NCBI RefSeq assembly: GCF_017945865.1
Contig: NZ_CP072829.1
Location: 124,001-188,000 of the forward strand
Reading direction: 5' to 3'
Length of the DNA stretch: 64,000 bases
Source of the DNA: Xiamenia xianingshaonis
Lineage (GTDB): Bacteria; Actinomycetota; Coriobacteriia; Coriobacteriales; Eggerthellaceae
Every line of letters begins with the position of its first letter. Positions within the stretch are counted from its first letter, which is position 1. Shown here piece after piece: positions 39,001-54,000 of the stretch. The notes beneath the pieces were generated by a model. It ran no database searches. It saw nothing but the letters and a program-made list of their open reading frames with translations, and was not told the origin of the DNA. The translations under genes were made by a program, and so were the position numbers.

Positions 39001-42000
39001 GGGCTTGCGGCTGGCGATGACGCTGCAGGCGCGATCGCTACTGCGCTTGCCGGCGCACAGGCCGATGAAACAGCTCTGCAGACGGAGATTGATGTCGCTG
39101 CCGCGCGCGTCGAAACCGTTTCTGCGAACATCGACATCCTTGAGCAGGTCGTCCACAACACCTTCACGAACGAATCCGGCGCATACGAATTCGACAATCT
39201 GAAGACGCAGGGCTTCCTGCCGCTTGGCACGGACGATAACATCGACGCTGAGAACGGCACGCCGACGCTCGTCGTCTTCGCGTACAAGGTGCGCCTGACC
39301 GACGAGGATTGGTGGAACCGCTACCTCGGCACCGCGAAGTACCTGCAGGGCGCGTCCTACGCCATCGATTCAGAGGATTACAAGACCGACTCCGACCTGA
39401 TCCACGACACCGGCTATCTGATGCATGACGGCGTCAAAGAACAGAATATCGCGAGCGAATACACCGTGCTGCTGGACGTCGCCAACCAGGACACCGACCC
39501 GACGTCGCCCACGACGCTCAACGTGAACCGTCGCTATGCGCCCAACCCGAACAACCCGAACCAGAACACGGCAGACCGCTATGGCCGGGGCATCGACAAT
39601 TACGCGTTCTTGAAGACCTCGACCGATCCGGCGCAGCTGGCGGGCGATCTGAAGCAACAGCTGGTCTACACGCAGCAGGCCGCCGACATCGACGCGACCG
39701 AGCGCGGCGAGTTGACTGGCGGTAATGCCGTTCCGGGCATCGAGCCGCTGACCGAGAACGAGAAGGACCAAGCCAAGCAGAACATCGCCGACTTCGCGAT
39801 GGGACGCGGCCTGGCCGAAGATTCTGCCGCTGTGGCTGCCGATGCGGTGTACGGCGTGAACACCAACTACGTCAGCGCCCCGATTTACGACCTGGCCCGC
39901 GGCGCCGACCGCGCGTCCAACGACGCCGGCGTGCTGACCCCGGTGCGCGAGTCCATCGGTGGCACGCTGTTCAACGACAACGGCACCGACAACAATAAGG
40001 CCGACGGTTACAACGGCTTGCTTGACGAATCGGACGCACGTCTGGGCGGCAAGCGAGTCATTCTAAAGCAGTGGTACTACATCCCGGCTGAATATGAAGT
40101 GGCTGACGAGTCCGGTAACAGTACTAACTCCGAAAACAAGAATAAAGTCAAGGAAGGCACCGGTGTCTGGGTGCAGAACGAGGACTTCGGCAACGACGTC
40201 TACACCTGGGCCGAGAAAGAATACGTCGGCGACACGGTCAAGAATCGCACCCTGCCGACCAACCAGACCGCCGGGGCAGAGCCGGCCGAAATCGGCACTA
40301 ACGACCTCGGCCCCGCGCATCCCTACGTCATTGAAAACAGCTTCTATGACGAGAGCATCGACGGCGTGTTCACCTTCACTGGCAATGATTCCGAGAACGT
40401 CGACGCCTTCGGCGTGTACAACTTCTCCGAACTGCCGACGCGCGTGACCATCCGGCGTGAGTTCGGCCAGCTGGCGAAGGCAGCGGTTGAGGCCGACTCA
40501 GCCAACGGCATCGAAGCTGTTCCGGCCCAGGAAGCCAAGACCGCCTCTCCGGCAACCGAGTACCTGGCCGGCTACACGGTCGAGGTGCTGGGCGGCCCGG
40601 TGGCCGAAGGCGACGCGGATGCCGTGAACGGTCTGCCGGCCACGCCGCTGCAGGTGAAATCCATCGAAGAGGACGCCCGCAACTCCAAGGTCGTCAGCAA
40701 CTTCGAGGCCAAGAACCTGCGCAGCGCTGACGCTGACAAGAGCGTCACCACCAACCCGTTCGACCGCTATGAGACGGGCAACTACCCGATCATCTGGAAC
40801 GAGCGCACGGTCCAGAACGTCGGCGAGGACGCTGCCGCCGGCACGGTGACGAAGTCCACGCTCGACGGCATGATCGTCCTGGCTGGCCGCGCTTCGACGC
40901 GCGAAGCCGATGCGGGCGAAACCCAGCTGACTGGCCCGGTGGCCGCCAACGCGACGCCTGCCACGGCTGGCCAGAAGAAGGCCCAGGGCACGCAGGACTG
41001 GTACTTCAGCGCCTTCACGCGTAAGGGCGACGAGGCTCGCGGCAAGGCCGTGACCGACGTCGAGGCGTTCAAGCCGTATCAGGCCGCCGCTGAGGCAAAT
41101 GGCGAGACCTCGGCCAAGGAGCTCATCAACTACGCTGACCAGGACGTGTACTTCGACTGGTCTGTGGGTCTGAACAACACCGTCAGCGGTGCCGGCGAGC
41201 TGCGCATGAACGCCGGCTTCGGCGAGTTCGGCCTGTCCAACATCTCCGGCAAGGTCTGGCAAGACCAGAACTTCGACGGCGTCCTCAACCCGGGCGAGCC
41301 CGTCATGACCGACGCCACGCTGTCCATCAGCCAGTGGTTCTTCGTGCCGAAGGATGCGAAGGACGCCGACGGCACGTACCTTGTCCAGAAGCTGAAGAGC
41401 GCTAAAGACGGCGACGGCAAACCGTATTACGAATGGGATGAGAAGAACACCGTCAAACTCGGCGACGACAAGTATGTCAACGCCATGAAGACCAACAGCG
41501 GCAACGGCGTGTGGTTCCATGCTCTCAACGCCGAGCGCGTCAAGACGAAGGCAAGCCAGTTCAACGATCAGAGCAACGTGAACATCTCTGACGGTCGCAA
41601 GGCTGAGCTGGCTCCCAGCTCGGGCAAGACTGATAAGAACTTCCTGAACGAAGCTGCCGACGTCTATGAATGGAAGCTGGTCGCCAACTCGGTGTCCACG
41701 TTCCTGCGCCAGGACGCCAAGCCCAACGCAACGACCGGCGTGTACGAGTTCTCCGGCCTGCCGAGCTATGTGTATCTGGCCGCCGATGAAGACAACGCCG
41801 TCAAGGTCATCCAGCCGAACGACGTGGCGAACTACGGCACCGATACGTACCTGCGCGAAGCCAACCCGCTCACCTACGACCATATCTTCATGACGGGCTA
41901 CCGCATCGAGATGGAAGAGGTCGCGCCCAACTACGGCGTCACCTCGGTCCATGTCGGCGTGAACCTGGAGCAGAAAAAGTTCACGAACACTGCGACGCTG

Positions 42001-45000
42001 TTCGACGTCTATAACAAGGACACTGCCAAGACCGACAAGAACTGGACTGCGGTTTCCGACATCGAACGTCCCGAAGACGCCGACTCCGACGCGTCGACGA
42101 AGCTTGAGCATGGCGACAAGGCCGATCAGGACAAGGTGACCGGCTCGAAGATCCAGCTGACGCAGGAGTTCTTCGACGGCTCGTTCGACGTGTCCGAAGA
42201 CGGCAAGAGCCTGTCGATCAACAAGGACACGCACCAGTCCACGAGCAACAGTGATTGGCGCACCGACGGCTACGTCATCGTAGCCAAGCAGGGCGACGAC
42301 GACCGCGACGGCCTGCGCAACAACGACTTCCAGTACGAGCAGCTCTACAACGGCATTCTGTACGACTTTGCTCGTCCGGTCGCCGCGCAGCGCGGCGGCG
42401 ACGTGGGCCTGGTCGATATTCCGCGCGGCGCCATCACCGGCGACGTCTGGGACGACACCGGCACGCGCGAGTGGGCCAATAACGCCACCGACAAGACGTT
42501 TGCCAGCAACAAGTTCACCTACGACTTCTCGACCGGCTACAATGGCGTGTTCGACGCCGGCGAAGCGGGCATCCCGGACCAGACGCTGTACGTGACGCAG
42601 TGGTACTGGGTGCCGACGTCTGGCCAGTGGGTGCGCAACACCGACTTCGGTTCCGACCGCTACACGTCCGACCTGGTGGCGCGCAGCTACAACAAGGCTG
42701 AGACCACGCCGTACATCTACGACGGCAACCGCAAGGCTACGGGCGATCCGGCCGACTTCACGACCATCCGCTATGCCGAGAACGACAAGAAGCTGATGCC
42801 GCTTGCGTATTACGACGAGGCCAACGGCGTGCTGCAAGTGCAGACGAACGACAAGGGCAACTATCTCGTTGAAAACCTGCCGACCGTGTACGTCGACAAC
42901 TCTGACAACTACTACCTGGCGGCGTACCGCGTCGAGCTGGCCGACCTCTACAGCGAGGCCGGCGGCAACGAGGTCGACGGCACCACGAACACGTGGGTGT
43001 TCTCGCGCTACCACAACACTGTGGCCGAAGGCGAAGCGGTGTCCGAGCATTGCTATGCGGCGGAGCTGACCGCCGACAACGGCATGGCCTCGGTCGTCAA
43101 CGATTCCGACGTGCCCAACGGCGTGAAGACCGTCGCGATGAACGTCGCCGGCTCCAATGACGACGTGAAGACCGCGCCGGGCATGGGCGGCTACGTGGTG
43201 AGCAGCCGCGTGAGCGCCGAAACCATCGGCGAAGCGTCTGACGGCAAGAACGGCGCCGCGAAGAAGACCACGCGCAACAACAACGGCCAGATCATCCTGG
43301 CGCAGAAGGTGACGCCGGCTGCTGCAGATGCTGCGGCTGGCACGGTCGGCACCGTGAATGCAGGGGAGACGAAGGATGTCGGCACCACGCCGACCGCGCC
43401 GACTTCCATCAACGCCAACGTCACGCTGCCCGAAGGCCAGGGCATGGGCCAGGAAGCTGAAACCTACGACTTCATGGCCGAGCCGTACGACGTGGTCGAG
43501 GCCGGCGACGTGGGCGAGGTCGAGCAGCCCAAGCAGTCCATCACGGGCGTCATTTGGGAAGACGAGAACAACAATGGCGTGCAGGACTACCTGAACGACA
43601 CCAACAACAATGGCGAGCCGGGCGTGAAGGACATCGACGTCGTGCTCGAGCGCTACACACTGACCGCCGAGCGCCAGAAGGAAGATAGCAGCTGGAAGGT
43701 TACCAACAACGCCTGGCAGCGCGACACGAGCAAGTGGGCCACCAACTGGAACAACGCGGCGGGTTCGAGCGCCTACGACAACGACCCGGCTTCCTATGCG
43801 GCTAACGAGGATGCTGACGCTTCGACCACTGCTGACCACAAGATCAGCTTGCAGGCCAAGACCGAGGCCAGCGACAACCAGGTCGCAAAGGATATGAAGC
43901 AGTCGGCGCGTCAGACCACGACGGACGCCAACGGCGCCTTCGCCTTCAACAACCTGCCGGCGTACTGCTACGTCCCGGCGGCTGGCGATCAGCCTGAGAA
44001 GATCATCCTGTACGGCTACCGTGCGCGCGTCGTCTCGCTCGAGTACTTCGACCGCGCGTTCTCCGTGGCCAAGAAGCTGCAGGGCGACAACTACAAGGTC
44101 GACTCCAACCTGCAATGGTCCGACGTCATGGCGGCTGACGGCTACCTGATGAGCACTGATGCGAGGACTGGCGAGCCCGTCGAGATGGACGTGCTGCTCA
44201 ACGTGATCGAGGCCAACGACGGCACCTACGAGTCGCCGAAGTCCAATCACCTGGTTGCGGTGAACCCGCGCAATATGAACCAGAACACCATTGATCGCTA
44301 TGAGGCAGGAAAAGAAGCCAAAGATGGTATGTCTGCGTATAATCCGGTTATGTCGAAGGAACTTATCGGTACGGTTATAGAACCTGGTACTGGTAACACT
44401 TCTACGAAAAAGGTTGGCGTTGTCACTGACTGGAACAAGAAGACTATCGACGGCGAAGAGGTCAACGTCACGCCGAACACGGTGGACGTCAACGCCACCC
44501 TCACCTACGACCTGGGCCTGGGCGCCGACCGTGCCTTCAACGACGGCGGCATCCGCAAGCCGGCCTCGGCCGACATCGCCGGCATCGTGTTCAACGACGC
44601 CGACTACAACGGCCTGTACGAGTCTGGCAAGACGGGCGAAAAGGCTGACAAGCCGTTCGCTGGCAAGCGCGTCTACCTGAAGCAGTGGCACTGGGCTGAA
44701 GCTGAGGGAAGCACCGCCGAGAATCCCAAGTACGAGTGGGTTGAGTCCGAGAACTTCGGCAACGACTTCTACGTGCAGACGTCGAAGGTCGCCTCCGGCC
44801 AGACGAAGCCTGCCAAGAGCGCGTGGGGCATGGAAATCTACGGCGCCACGTTTGACGGCGGCTATGGCGACGCCGACAACACCGGCCGCGTCTACATCGA
44901 CACGTTCAACGGCGCCGACACGCTGAAGGATGCCAGCGGCAACGACGTCTCAGATGAGAGCAATAACGCCATCAAGCCTGCTGCCGGCCAGTACCTGTTC

Positions 45001-48000
45001 ACCGAGCTGCCGGCCCGCTACGTCGAGCGTTCCAAGCTGGTCGATGGCAAACGCCAGGCCGGCAAGGAATTCCTCGCGGGCTACACGGTCGAGGTCGACG
45101 GCACTGCCGAGGGCGACATTTCGATGCACGGCCTGCCGGCCACCCGCAAGCAGGTCAACGCCAACGGCTTCGAAGTCACCGGCACCGAGGAAGCCGGAGA
45201 GCTGTCCTCCATCAAGGATGACGTCAACTCCAACGCGTTCAAGACGTCCAAGGTCGATCCGGACTATACCGACGGCAACTACCCGGTGCGCTGGAACGAG
45301 TACACCACGCAGCTTGCCGCCGGTGAGAAGACGGTAAAGGAAAACAACATTGACGTCGAGAAGTCTTACGACGCCAAGTCGACGCTCGACGGCCGCATCA
45401 TCCTGTCCGCCAAGAAGACGGTCGCTGCCGACAATGAGGCCGACAAGAACGCCAACGCCAGCCAGCCGCAGTATGTAACTGAGGCCACGGGCAGCAAGGT
45501 GAAGGGCGCCGAGAAGAATTATCCCGTCACGTTCGACTTCTCCGTCGGCCAGGACGAGAAGCGCATGAACGCCGGCTTCGGCCTGTTCGGCACCACGACC
45601 GTTTCCGGCAAGGTGTGGCAAGACGAAGACTTCGACGGCATCTACGAGCCGACGAGCGAGAACGGCACGAAGGAAGAGAAGGGCGTGCCGGGTCAGACCG
45701 TCCGCCTGGAGCAGTACTTCTATCTGGATGACGTTAATGGCGACAATGGGACGTTCGAGCCGAACCCGGGCGACGCCGATGCGAAGTCTGCGGGCGACAA
45801 AGTTGTTCCGGTCACGCGCGACATGAAGGTCGTGGGAGCGTGGATCCGCGTGAAGGCTGAAGAGTTCATCGTGCCGGGTCAGAACGAGACGAACCAGCGG
45901 TTGGTCGACAACAACAAGAGCCACTTCTGCGTCACCGACGGCAACGGCGACTACACATTTGAAAACCTGCCCAGCTACGTCTATGTCGAGGGGTCGGAGG
46001 TCATCCAGCCTGGCATGGTCGATGACGACTTTGACGCGACGAGGAACAGCAACGCCGTGACCACCGACAAGCTGTATATGACGTCCTATCGCCTGACGCT
46101 CGACGAGGTCGCGCCTGACTACTCGCTGATGCGCCTGCACGTGGGCATCAACACGGAAAAGACGGAGGTCACCTTCGGCGGCACCAACGGAAACGACGCA
46201 AGCATCACGGTTAAACAGACCATCGAGCCTCGCGCCACGCAGAACGACACCGCCTTTACGGGCGAAGCTGCCATCGGCGACAGCAAGCCCACGAGCGACT
46301 TCCGTCCGACGCAGGTTGAAGAAGAGCGCGTGGACGAAGGCACGAGCGACAACCCGAACGACAGGGTCAAGGGCGACTCCGACGTGTCGCGCGACAATGA
46401 CGGCACGATCCACTTCAGCGAAGAGTTCTACGACGACGTGCTGGCAGGCACCGCCGCTAACGGCAACAGCCCGTGGCGCACCGACGGCTACGTGCTGACG
46501 TCCGACTACGCTGACGCGGGCGACGGCCACCAGTATCCGCAGAACTACGGCTCCGGCATCACGAGGGACGTCACTTACGACGTGCCCGATCCGCTGATTG
46601 CGCAGTCCGGTGGCGACGCCGGCCTGTACAAGGTGCCGCGCGCTTCCATCGAAGGCATCGTGTGGAACGACGGCAAGTACGGCTCTACCGATTACCGCAC
46701 TTACAACGGCCAGCAGGATGACGGCGAGCCGGGCATTGGCAACGAGGTCGTGTACCTGACGCAGTGGTATTGGGATCCCGAGAAGGTTGTCAAGCAAGGT
46801 TCTGATACAGAACCTGCTACTGAAGCAGTTAAGGGTGCCTGGGTGCAGAACACCTCCTTCGGCACCGACCGCTACACCGCCAGCCGCGAAACCGTCGGCA
46901 CGAACATCCTGCTCGACGGCGCTGCGGGCGGCAGCTTGAAGTACGTCACCACCGACGGCCGCATGGTCACGAAGACCACGGTCAAGGAAGGGGTTACGTA
47001 TGCCAATGTCGTGAGATACGACCGCAACGGCGATCCGATTTACAACGACGACGGCAGCGGCTCCTTCGAGACCGATGAGATCAAAGTGGCCAAGGATGCC
47101 AGCGCCAGCACCGTGGCCCTGAAGCCCGGCGTGCTGGCTGCTGTGACCGCCAACGCCGCGCAGGCGGAGGCGAGCATCTCGGCTGGGACCACCGGCCCGG
47201 CGCTTGAGCAGGGCATGTACTCCTTCAACAACCTGCCGACCGCCTACGTCACCGACGATGACAAGTACTACCTGGCCGCCTACCGCGTTGAGCTGGCCGA
47301 CGTGCAGCACACGACCAGCCTTGACGGCGAAGACAACGAATGGCTGCTCACGCGTTACCATGCCGAGCAAGACCAGGATGAGAACAAGTCGGTCATCGGG
47401 TGCGCCGAGGACTCCGACGCCAAAGACGTCACCGAAACGGGCGTCGCCGGCGGCATCAAGATCATGGGCTCCTACGACATGAAGAATGTCGGCACGAAGG
47501 CCGTCCGCGCCAACGACGGCCAGATCATCCTGGCAAAGGTGGTTGCGAACCGCGACAACAACAAGAGCGACAGCGCCAACTACCAGAACGCCGTGAATAC
47601 CGTCAACACCGACGGCGTCCACTCCGACGCCGCGCACGTCGTCATCCCGAAGACCGGCGAAGCGACCGTCGATGGCGAGACCGTCGAAACCGGCGGCGCC
47701 ATGGACACCACGGGCGAGATCGTCTACGACTGGACCGCAGCTGAAGAGCCGAGCCAGAAGGGCGGCGACGTCGGCGAGGTGCAGGCGCCCATCCAGACCA
47801 TCTCCGGCCAGGTGTGGTTCGACGACGACAACGACGGCCGGTATCCGGTGACCGGAGAAAACGGCGAGCTGAAGATCTCCTTCGAGGGTGAGAACGGGAA
47901 TCATACGAAGGACCACCCGGCGGCGAACTACAAACTGACGCTCGAGCGCTTCTATACGCTGCCCGACAGCACCAAATGGATCAGCGACCCCGCTTGGGCC

Positions 48001-51000
48001 GACGAACCCGCAAGCAACAACCCGAGCACCACCGCCTGGGACGCCTACCAGCTCGACCCGACGCGCGGCCTGTCCGACGCCAACACGAAGACCACGTATA
48101 ACGCGAAGCCTGACGACAACCTCACCTATACCGAGGTTACCGAAAACGGCACGCCGCAATACACCGCCGAGGTGCTTCGCTCCACAGAGACCAACGACAA
48201 GGGCGAATTCACCTTCCCGAACCTCATGTCGCAGGAATACCGCTACTTCAAGAAGATTTCGGGCGGCAGCGAGCCTAACACCGCGCAGCCGGCGTTGTCC
48301 TACGACGATCTCGCCGAGGCTGCCAAAGACGGCAACACCACCTTCGAGGCTGTTGCCGCGAACTACGTGAAGCGGCTCGTCATCTATGGCTACAAGGTGC
48401 GCGTCACCGACGAGCGCTGGTGGAACCGCTACGACGGCACCGCGAAGTACCAGGTGGACAAGGGCAAGGACGCATACGCCGACACCTACACGCACGACTC
48501 CGACCTCGTGTACGAGAACGGCTACCTGATGGCTGAAGACGAGTACGACGTGCTGCTGCAGCAGGTCAACGGCGCGTCGCCCATTTCGAACCGCAAGTGG
48601 GCGCTCGACTCCAACAACATGAACAGCGAAGTGAACAAGACGCTGCCTGATGCCTACCAGGCCGCGACCGAGGCCACGGCGGCCACGGAAACCGGACCGG
48701 CCGTCCCGGCCGAACCCGCCAAGGTGCTCTACGACCTGGCGCTTGGCAAGGATCGTGCGTCCAACGACGCCGGCCTGCGCGAGCAGGTGTTCAAGAGCAT
48801 CAGCGGCATCGTCTGGCAGGATGCGGACGGTTCGTTTACCGAACTTAATACGGAAACAGATTACAATGGCCTGCAGAACAAGCTGAACGAGACGAACGGC
48901 GAGCAAGGCATCGCCGGCAAGCGCGTCGTCCTGAAGCAGTGGTACTTCGTGCCAGAAAAGGGCGCTTGGTATCAAAATGAGAACTTCGGCAACGACCTGT
49001 ACACGAAGGCCGCCACAGGCTTCACCACCGAGAAGGTGTCCGAAAACATTCAAGCCATCGAGAATGCCACGTTCTACACAAGCAACGCTGGCAAGGGCGT
49101 CTACACCGCCACGTCCGCCGGCGATGCGACCCTCGCAAAGGGCCAGTATCTGTTCAACAACCTGCCGACCCGCTACACCGAGCCTTACCAGCCCGGCACG
49201 GTGGCAGCCAACGGCGACAAGACCAAGCCGGTCATCGGCAAGGAATACCTGGCCGGCTACACGGTGGAGATCGAAGGCGGCAACGAGTCTTACCAGATGC
49301 AGGGCCTGCCGGCCACGCAGCTGGAGCCCAGCGCGAGCGCGACTGACGAAGCCATCAACTCCAAGGTAACGAGCGCCCAGCGCACGCTTGGCATCGCGAA
49401 CGCCAAGGTGAAGGGCATTGGCGGCGCATCCGATACCGATGCGACGGTCTACGCCGAAACCAACTACCCGGTGCGTTGGAAGGACGCCACCGCCCAGTAC
49501 GTCTACAACGAGACGACCGAAGGCGAAAAGAGCATCACCGACAGCAAGCACACGATGGACTCGATGATCGTGCTCGCCGGCAAGGCCGACGACGACAAGG
49601 CAACCCAGCGGTCCATCACGGACACGACGGGCAAGACCGGCTACGCCGCCGAAACTGCGAACAGCGACATCTCCTTCGACTGGTCGCTCGGCGTCGACGC
49701 GCTCGACATGCACGCCGGCTTCGGCCAGTTCGGCACGGCCAGCATCAAGGGCTTCGTGTTCCAGGACAAGGACATCAACGGCTACTACAATCCGGCTTCG
49801 GGCGATCTGCTCGATGGCGCATTCAACCTTGACAAGATCGACGAGGCTGAAAACGACAAGCCGTTGAAGGATCAGACGCTCAGCATTCAGCAGTGGTTCT
49901 ATGTGCCGGATGAGGTTGGCGAGGATGGGTCCGGTAACACGACTTACTCCTATAACAAGATCATCACCGACCTGGTGAAGGCCGGCTACAACAAGGTCTA
50001 CATCGGCGGCGAAACCGATCCGGCGAAGATGGCAGACAAGTACCAGCTGCCTGAGCTGACCCCCGTCTCCTACAGCAACAGCGAGCCCGCTGCTGGTCAG
50101 TACATGCTGGTCAACAAGATCTCGAAGGCCGACATCGACCTGACCGCCACCGACGAAGGCGTGTGGGTGCGCGCGAGGTCGTTCGACTACACGAGCGAGC
50201 GCGACGTCACGAAAGACGGCAAGACCGAGAAGACCGCCTACACCGGCACCATGTCCGACGAGAACGGCGACTACGAATTCTCCGAGCTGCCCACGTTCGT
50301 TTATGTGGACACCGTCAAGCGTGAAGTCGCTGCCGACGAGGCCGACAACGAGGGCGGCGAGCCGAAACTTGCCGAAACCGCAACGTTCGGCGACGTGCAG
50401 CCGTACTATCCGGATCCGCAGCATGTAAAGAACTCCGCTGCCGAGGCGGCGCAGGTGACTGCCGACCGGATCTTCCTGGCCGGCTACCGCATCACCGTCG
50501 GCCGCACCGAGCCGGCATACGGCTTGGCCTATCCGCACAAGGGCGAGAACATTGCAGCCGCTGCCGACGATCCGACCACGCCTGACGTGGACGAATCGAA
50601 GGACGGGGCTACCCGTACAAACGACTCCGACGCGCTGCGTGAATCTGAGAACTCTGCGGTCGTGAACCTGTTCGAAGAGGTTCAGGGCGAAGGCAAGCCG
50701 GTTGAAACGGACGCGCTCGACGCTGCCGGCAACCCGTTGACGGGTTCCTACGCCGACCGCACCGACGGCTACGTCATCGTGTCTGCCGAACTGAAGGATG
50801 GCGACAGCTCCATCAAGGGCCAGCTCTACGACGGCACCGAGACGCCGCTCAGTGGCGCGGCCAACAAGAACACGCTCGCCGGCGGCCAGTACCAGTACGG
50901 CGACTCCAAGACTGACCACGAATACAGCACGGTTGCCTTCTACAACCACAAGTACTACGACATCCCGCGCCCGGTGAAGAGCGTCCGCGGCGGCGACCTG

Positions 51001-54000
51001 GGCCTTGTTGAGCTGAAGTATGCCGACGTTGCCGGCACCATCTTCAACGACGAGAACTACGACGGCATCCAGGCCAATGGCGAACGCGGCATTCCGGGCG
51101 AGAAGGTCATGATCACCCAGTGGTACTGGAAGATCACGAAGACCGAACCGAACGCGCAGGGCGATGACGTCACGGTGGAAGGCGAATGGGTGCGCAACCC
51201 GAACTTCGGCTACGACGTCCACACTGGCAACTGGGATATGAAGACCGACGAGGTCAAAGAACCTGACAACTGGAAGTGGACCGACTTCCGCAACGGCATC
51301 GTGTCCGTTACCACCGACGCGAACGGCGAATACCGCTTCAAGAACCTGCCGGCGGTTGCCACTATCAACACCGCTGACTCGACGGCTGACGATCCGTCCT
51401 ACGAGTACTACCTGGCCGCGTATCGCGTGACGCTGCCCGACACGAAGACTGACCCGGATACGGATCAGAATACTGGCACGCAGCGCGAGAACCAGTGGCT
51501 GCTTACCCGCTACGACGCCAACGCTAATGACTGGTCTGGCGACGGGAACAACTTCAACTCCGACGTGAAGTCTGAAGACGATGTGTGGACCTATGAAGGC
51601 ACGGTTGACGGCAAACCTGTCAAGTACTCCGGCATGAAGGTGGCCGGCCATGCGTCCACGACCGAGGTGCTTGCAGGCAGCCTCGAGAACGACGTCAACG
51701 GCAAGAAGCGCGCCAAGGTTCACGAGCGTCCGAACGACGGTCAGATCATCCTGGCGAAGCAGAAGACGAAGGACGGCAACTCGAACAATGTGGTGACGGT
51801 TGTGAACTCTTCGCCCGACCCCGCCGACACGACGAAGTCGATCGAGAAGCAGAACACCGTCAGCGAGCTCGATACGAGCGTCACCTACGACTGGATGACC
51901 ATCGACACCGAGCTTGATAAGAACGGTCAAGAAGTTCTCGACGCGAACGGCAAGCCCGTCGCCAAGACGTTCTGGGCTGGCAACATCGGCGAGGTCGAGC
52001 CGAACCAGGGCAACACCATTACGGGTGTTGTCTGGGAGGACGTTGACGTTCGCAACAACGGTATCCAGGATGTTGATGAGTTCGGTAACACTACTAACTC
52101 CGGAAATGGAACCAACCCGGTCAAGGACCTGAAGGTCTCGCTCGAGCGCTACTACACCGTGGTGGAAGACACTGCGGCTGGCGATTGGGACAAGGCTGCC
52201 GTTCCGACGAACAAGGTTGCCGAGAACAACAGCGGCATCGAAACCGCTGCACTGACCGAAGACCAGGCGGAGGCCGCCACGTGGGTCTACGACGCCGATT
52301 GGTCTGACGACAACCGCATCATGGACAACGCGGACGTTACCAACAAGGGCGACCGGTACAACAACGCGACCAACTGGACCATCCCCGGCGTGGGCAAGAC
52401 TGACGTCGAGGATCCCAATGATGACACCAAGCTGGTGTGGGGCGACAAGACCTACGCCAACACCGAGACCGCGAACAACGGCACGTTCACGTTCAGCGGC
52501 CTGCGCACGCACGACTACCGTGACGTGGACGGCGACGGCGTCGACGAGCTCGTCATCTACGGCTACAAGGTGCGCGTCACCGATGATAAGTTCCGCAGCC
52601 GTAACCTCGCGAGCACGGTCTACAAGACGCGCATCAACAGCGCCACGTACACGACCGACTCCGACCTGGTCCACCAGACCGGCTATCTCATGGGCAAGGA
52701 CGAGTACGCCGTGCTGCTGAACACGTCCGAGAGCCAGACCTACGCTACCGACTGGTTCAATACGAAGGAATACCAGAACGAAGGCGATCGCATCGTTCTG
52801 GAGAATCAGGCGAAGCGGTCGCAGCCGAGCAACGTGAAGCTGGCGCTGGCCTCGCAGAACAAGAACCAAGACACCGAAGACAAGCACGGTCGCACGCCGG
52901 CCGCCACCTATACCGCCGACGAAGAGAGCGTCTACGCCGACGCGCAGGCCACGACGAACGCCAAGCCCGCGAAGCTGTTCTACGACCTGGCGAGGCCTGC
53001 CGACCGCGCTCACAACGACGCGGGCGTCATGCCCATCAAGACGCAGAAGATCAGCGGCTACGTCTGGCGCGACGCCGACTACGACGGCAAGATCGGCGAC
53101 TACGGCTCCGCCAGGTTCTCCGTCAATACGATGGACGACATGATGAAGGACGACTTCAAGGAAGAAGGCCTCGTCGGCAAGACCGTCACGCTGAAGCAGT
53201 GGTACTACGTGCCCGCTGAAGACGGCACGGGCGAGTGGATCCTCAATCCGACGCCGACCACCAAGAACGATGCCGCTTACATTACCGACGGCGTTGCGAC
53301 CACGACGACGCAGCCTGCCAACGACGCTGCCAACACGAAGGACGGCTACTACGAGTTCGCCGACCTGCCGGTGTACATCCCCGTGGACGGCCACGAATAC
53401 CTGGCCGGCTACACGGTCGAGGTCAAGGGCGGCTCGATGGTCGGCGAATCCGACGCTGTCAGCTACCCGGTCACGAAGAACGAAGCGACGAAGGGCCAGA
53501 CCGATTCCGAGGTGCGCGTCATCGGCACGACGCTGACGGCGGGCAATTTCAACCGCCTCAATGGGGCCACCCTTGAGAAGATCCGCGTCCACGACGAAAC
53601 GAACTACCCGCTCATCTGGAACGCCACGACTGGCCAGGCCGCTGCGGAAGACGACGAAACGCAGAACATAGTGGCCGGCTATCGCGTGTCCGGCACGAAC
53701 ACGTCGAACAGCACGGTCGACGGCATGATCGTCCTGGCGGGCAACGCCACCGACGACGAGGCAGCCAAGGCTGCCGAGCAGCAGCTGACCGAGACGGACT
53801 ACCGTCGCGACATCACGCGCGGCACGACGAGCGTGCACTTCGACCTGGCTACTGGCCGCGACGAAGACGCCTTGAACGCCGGCTACGGCTTCTTCGGCAG
53901 CACTGCCATCGACGGCGTCGTCTGGCGCGACACCGACTTCGACGGCATCTTGAATGCCGAGAACAACAAGGACGAGCGCATTGCCAACCAACCGGTCCGC

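Noticed and set aside
47644-47661. I-P-K-T-G-E hexapeptide resembling a sortase signal
   Set aside because: It is followed by polar sequence (A-T-V-D-G-E-T) and not by a membrane segment and basic tail, and the frame continues for more than 16 kb.
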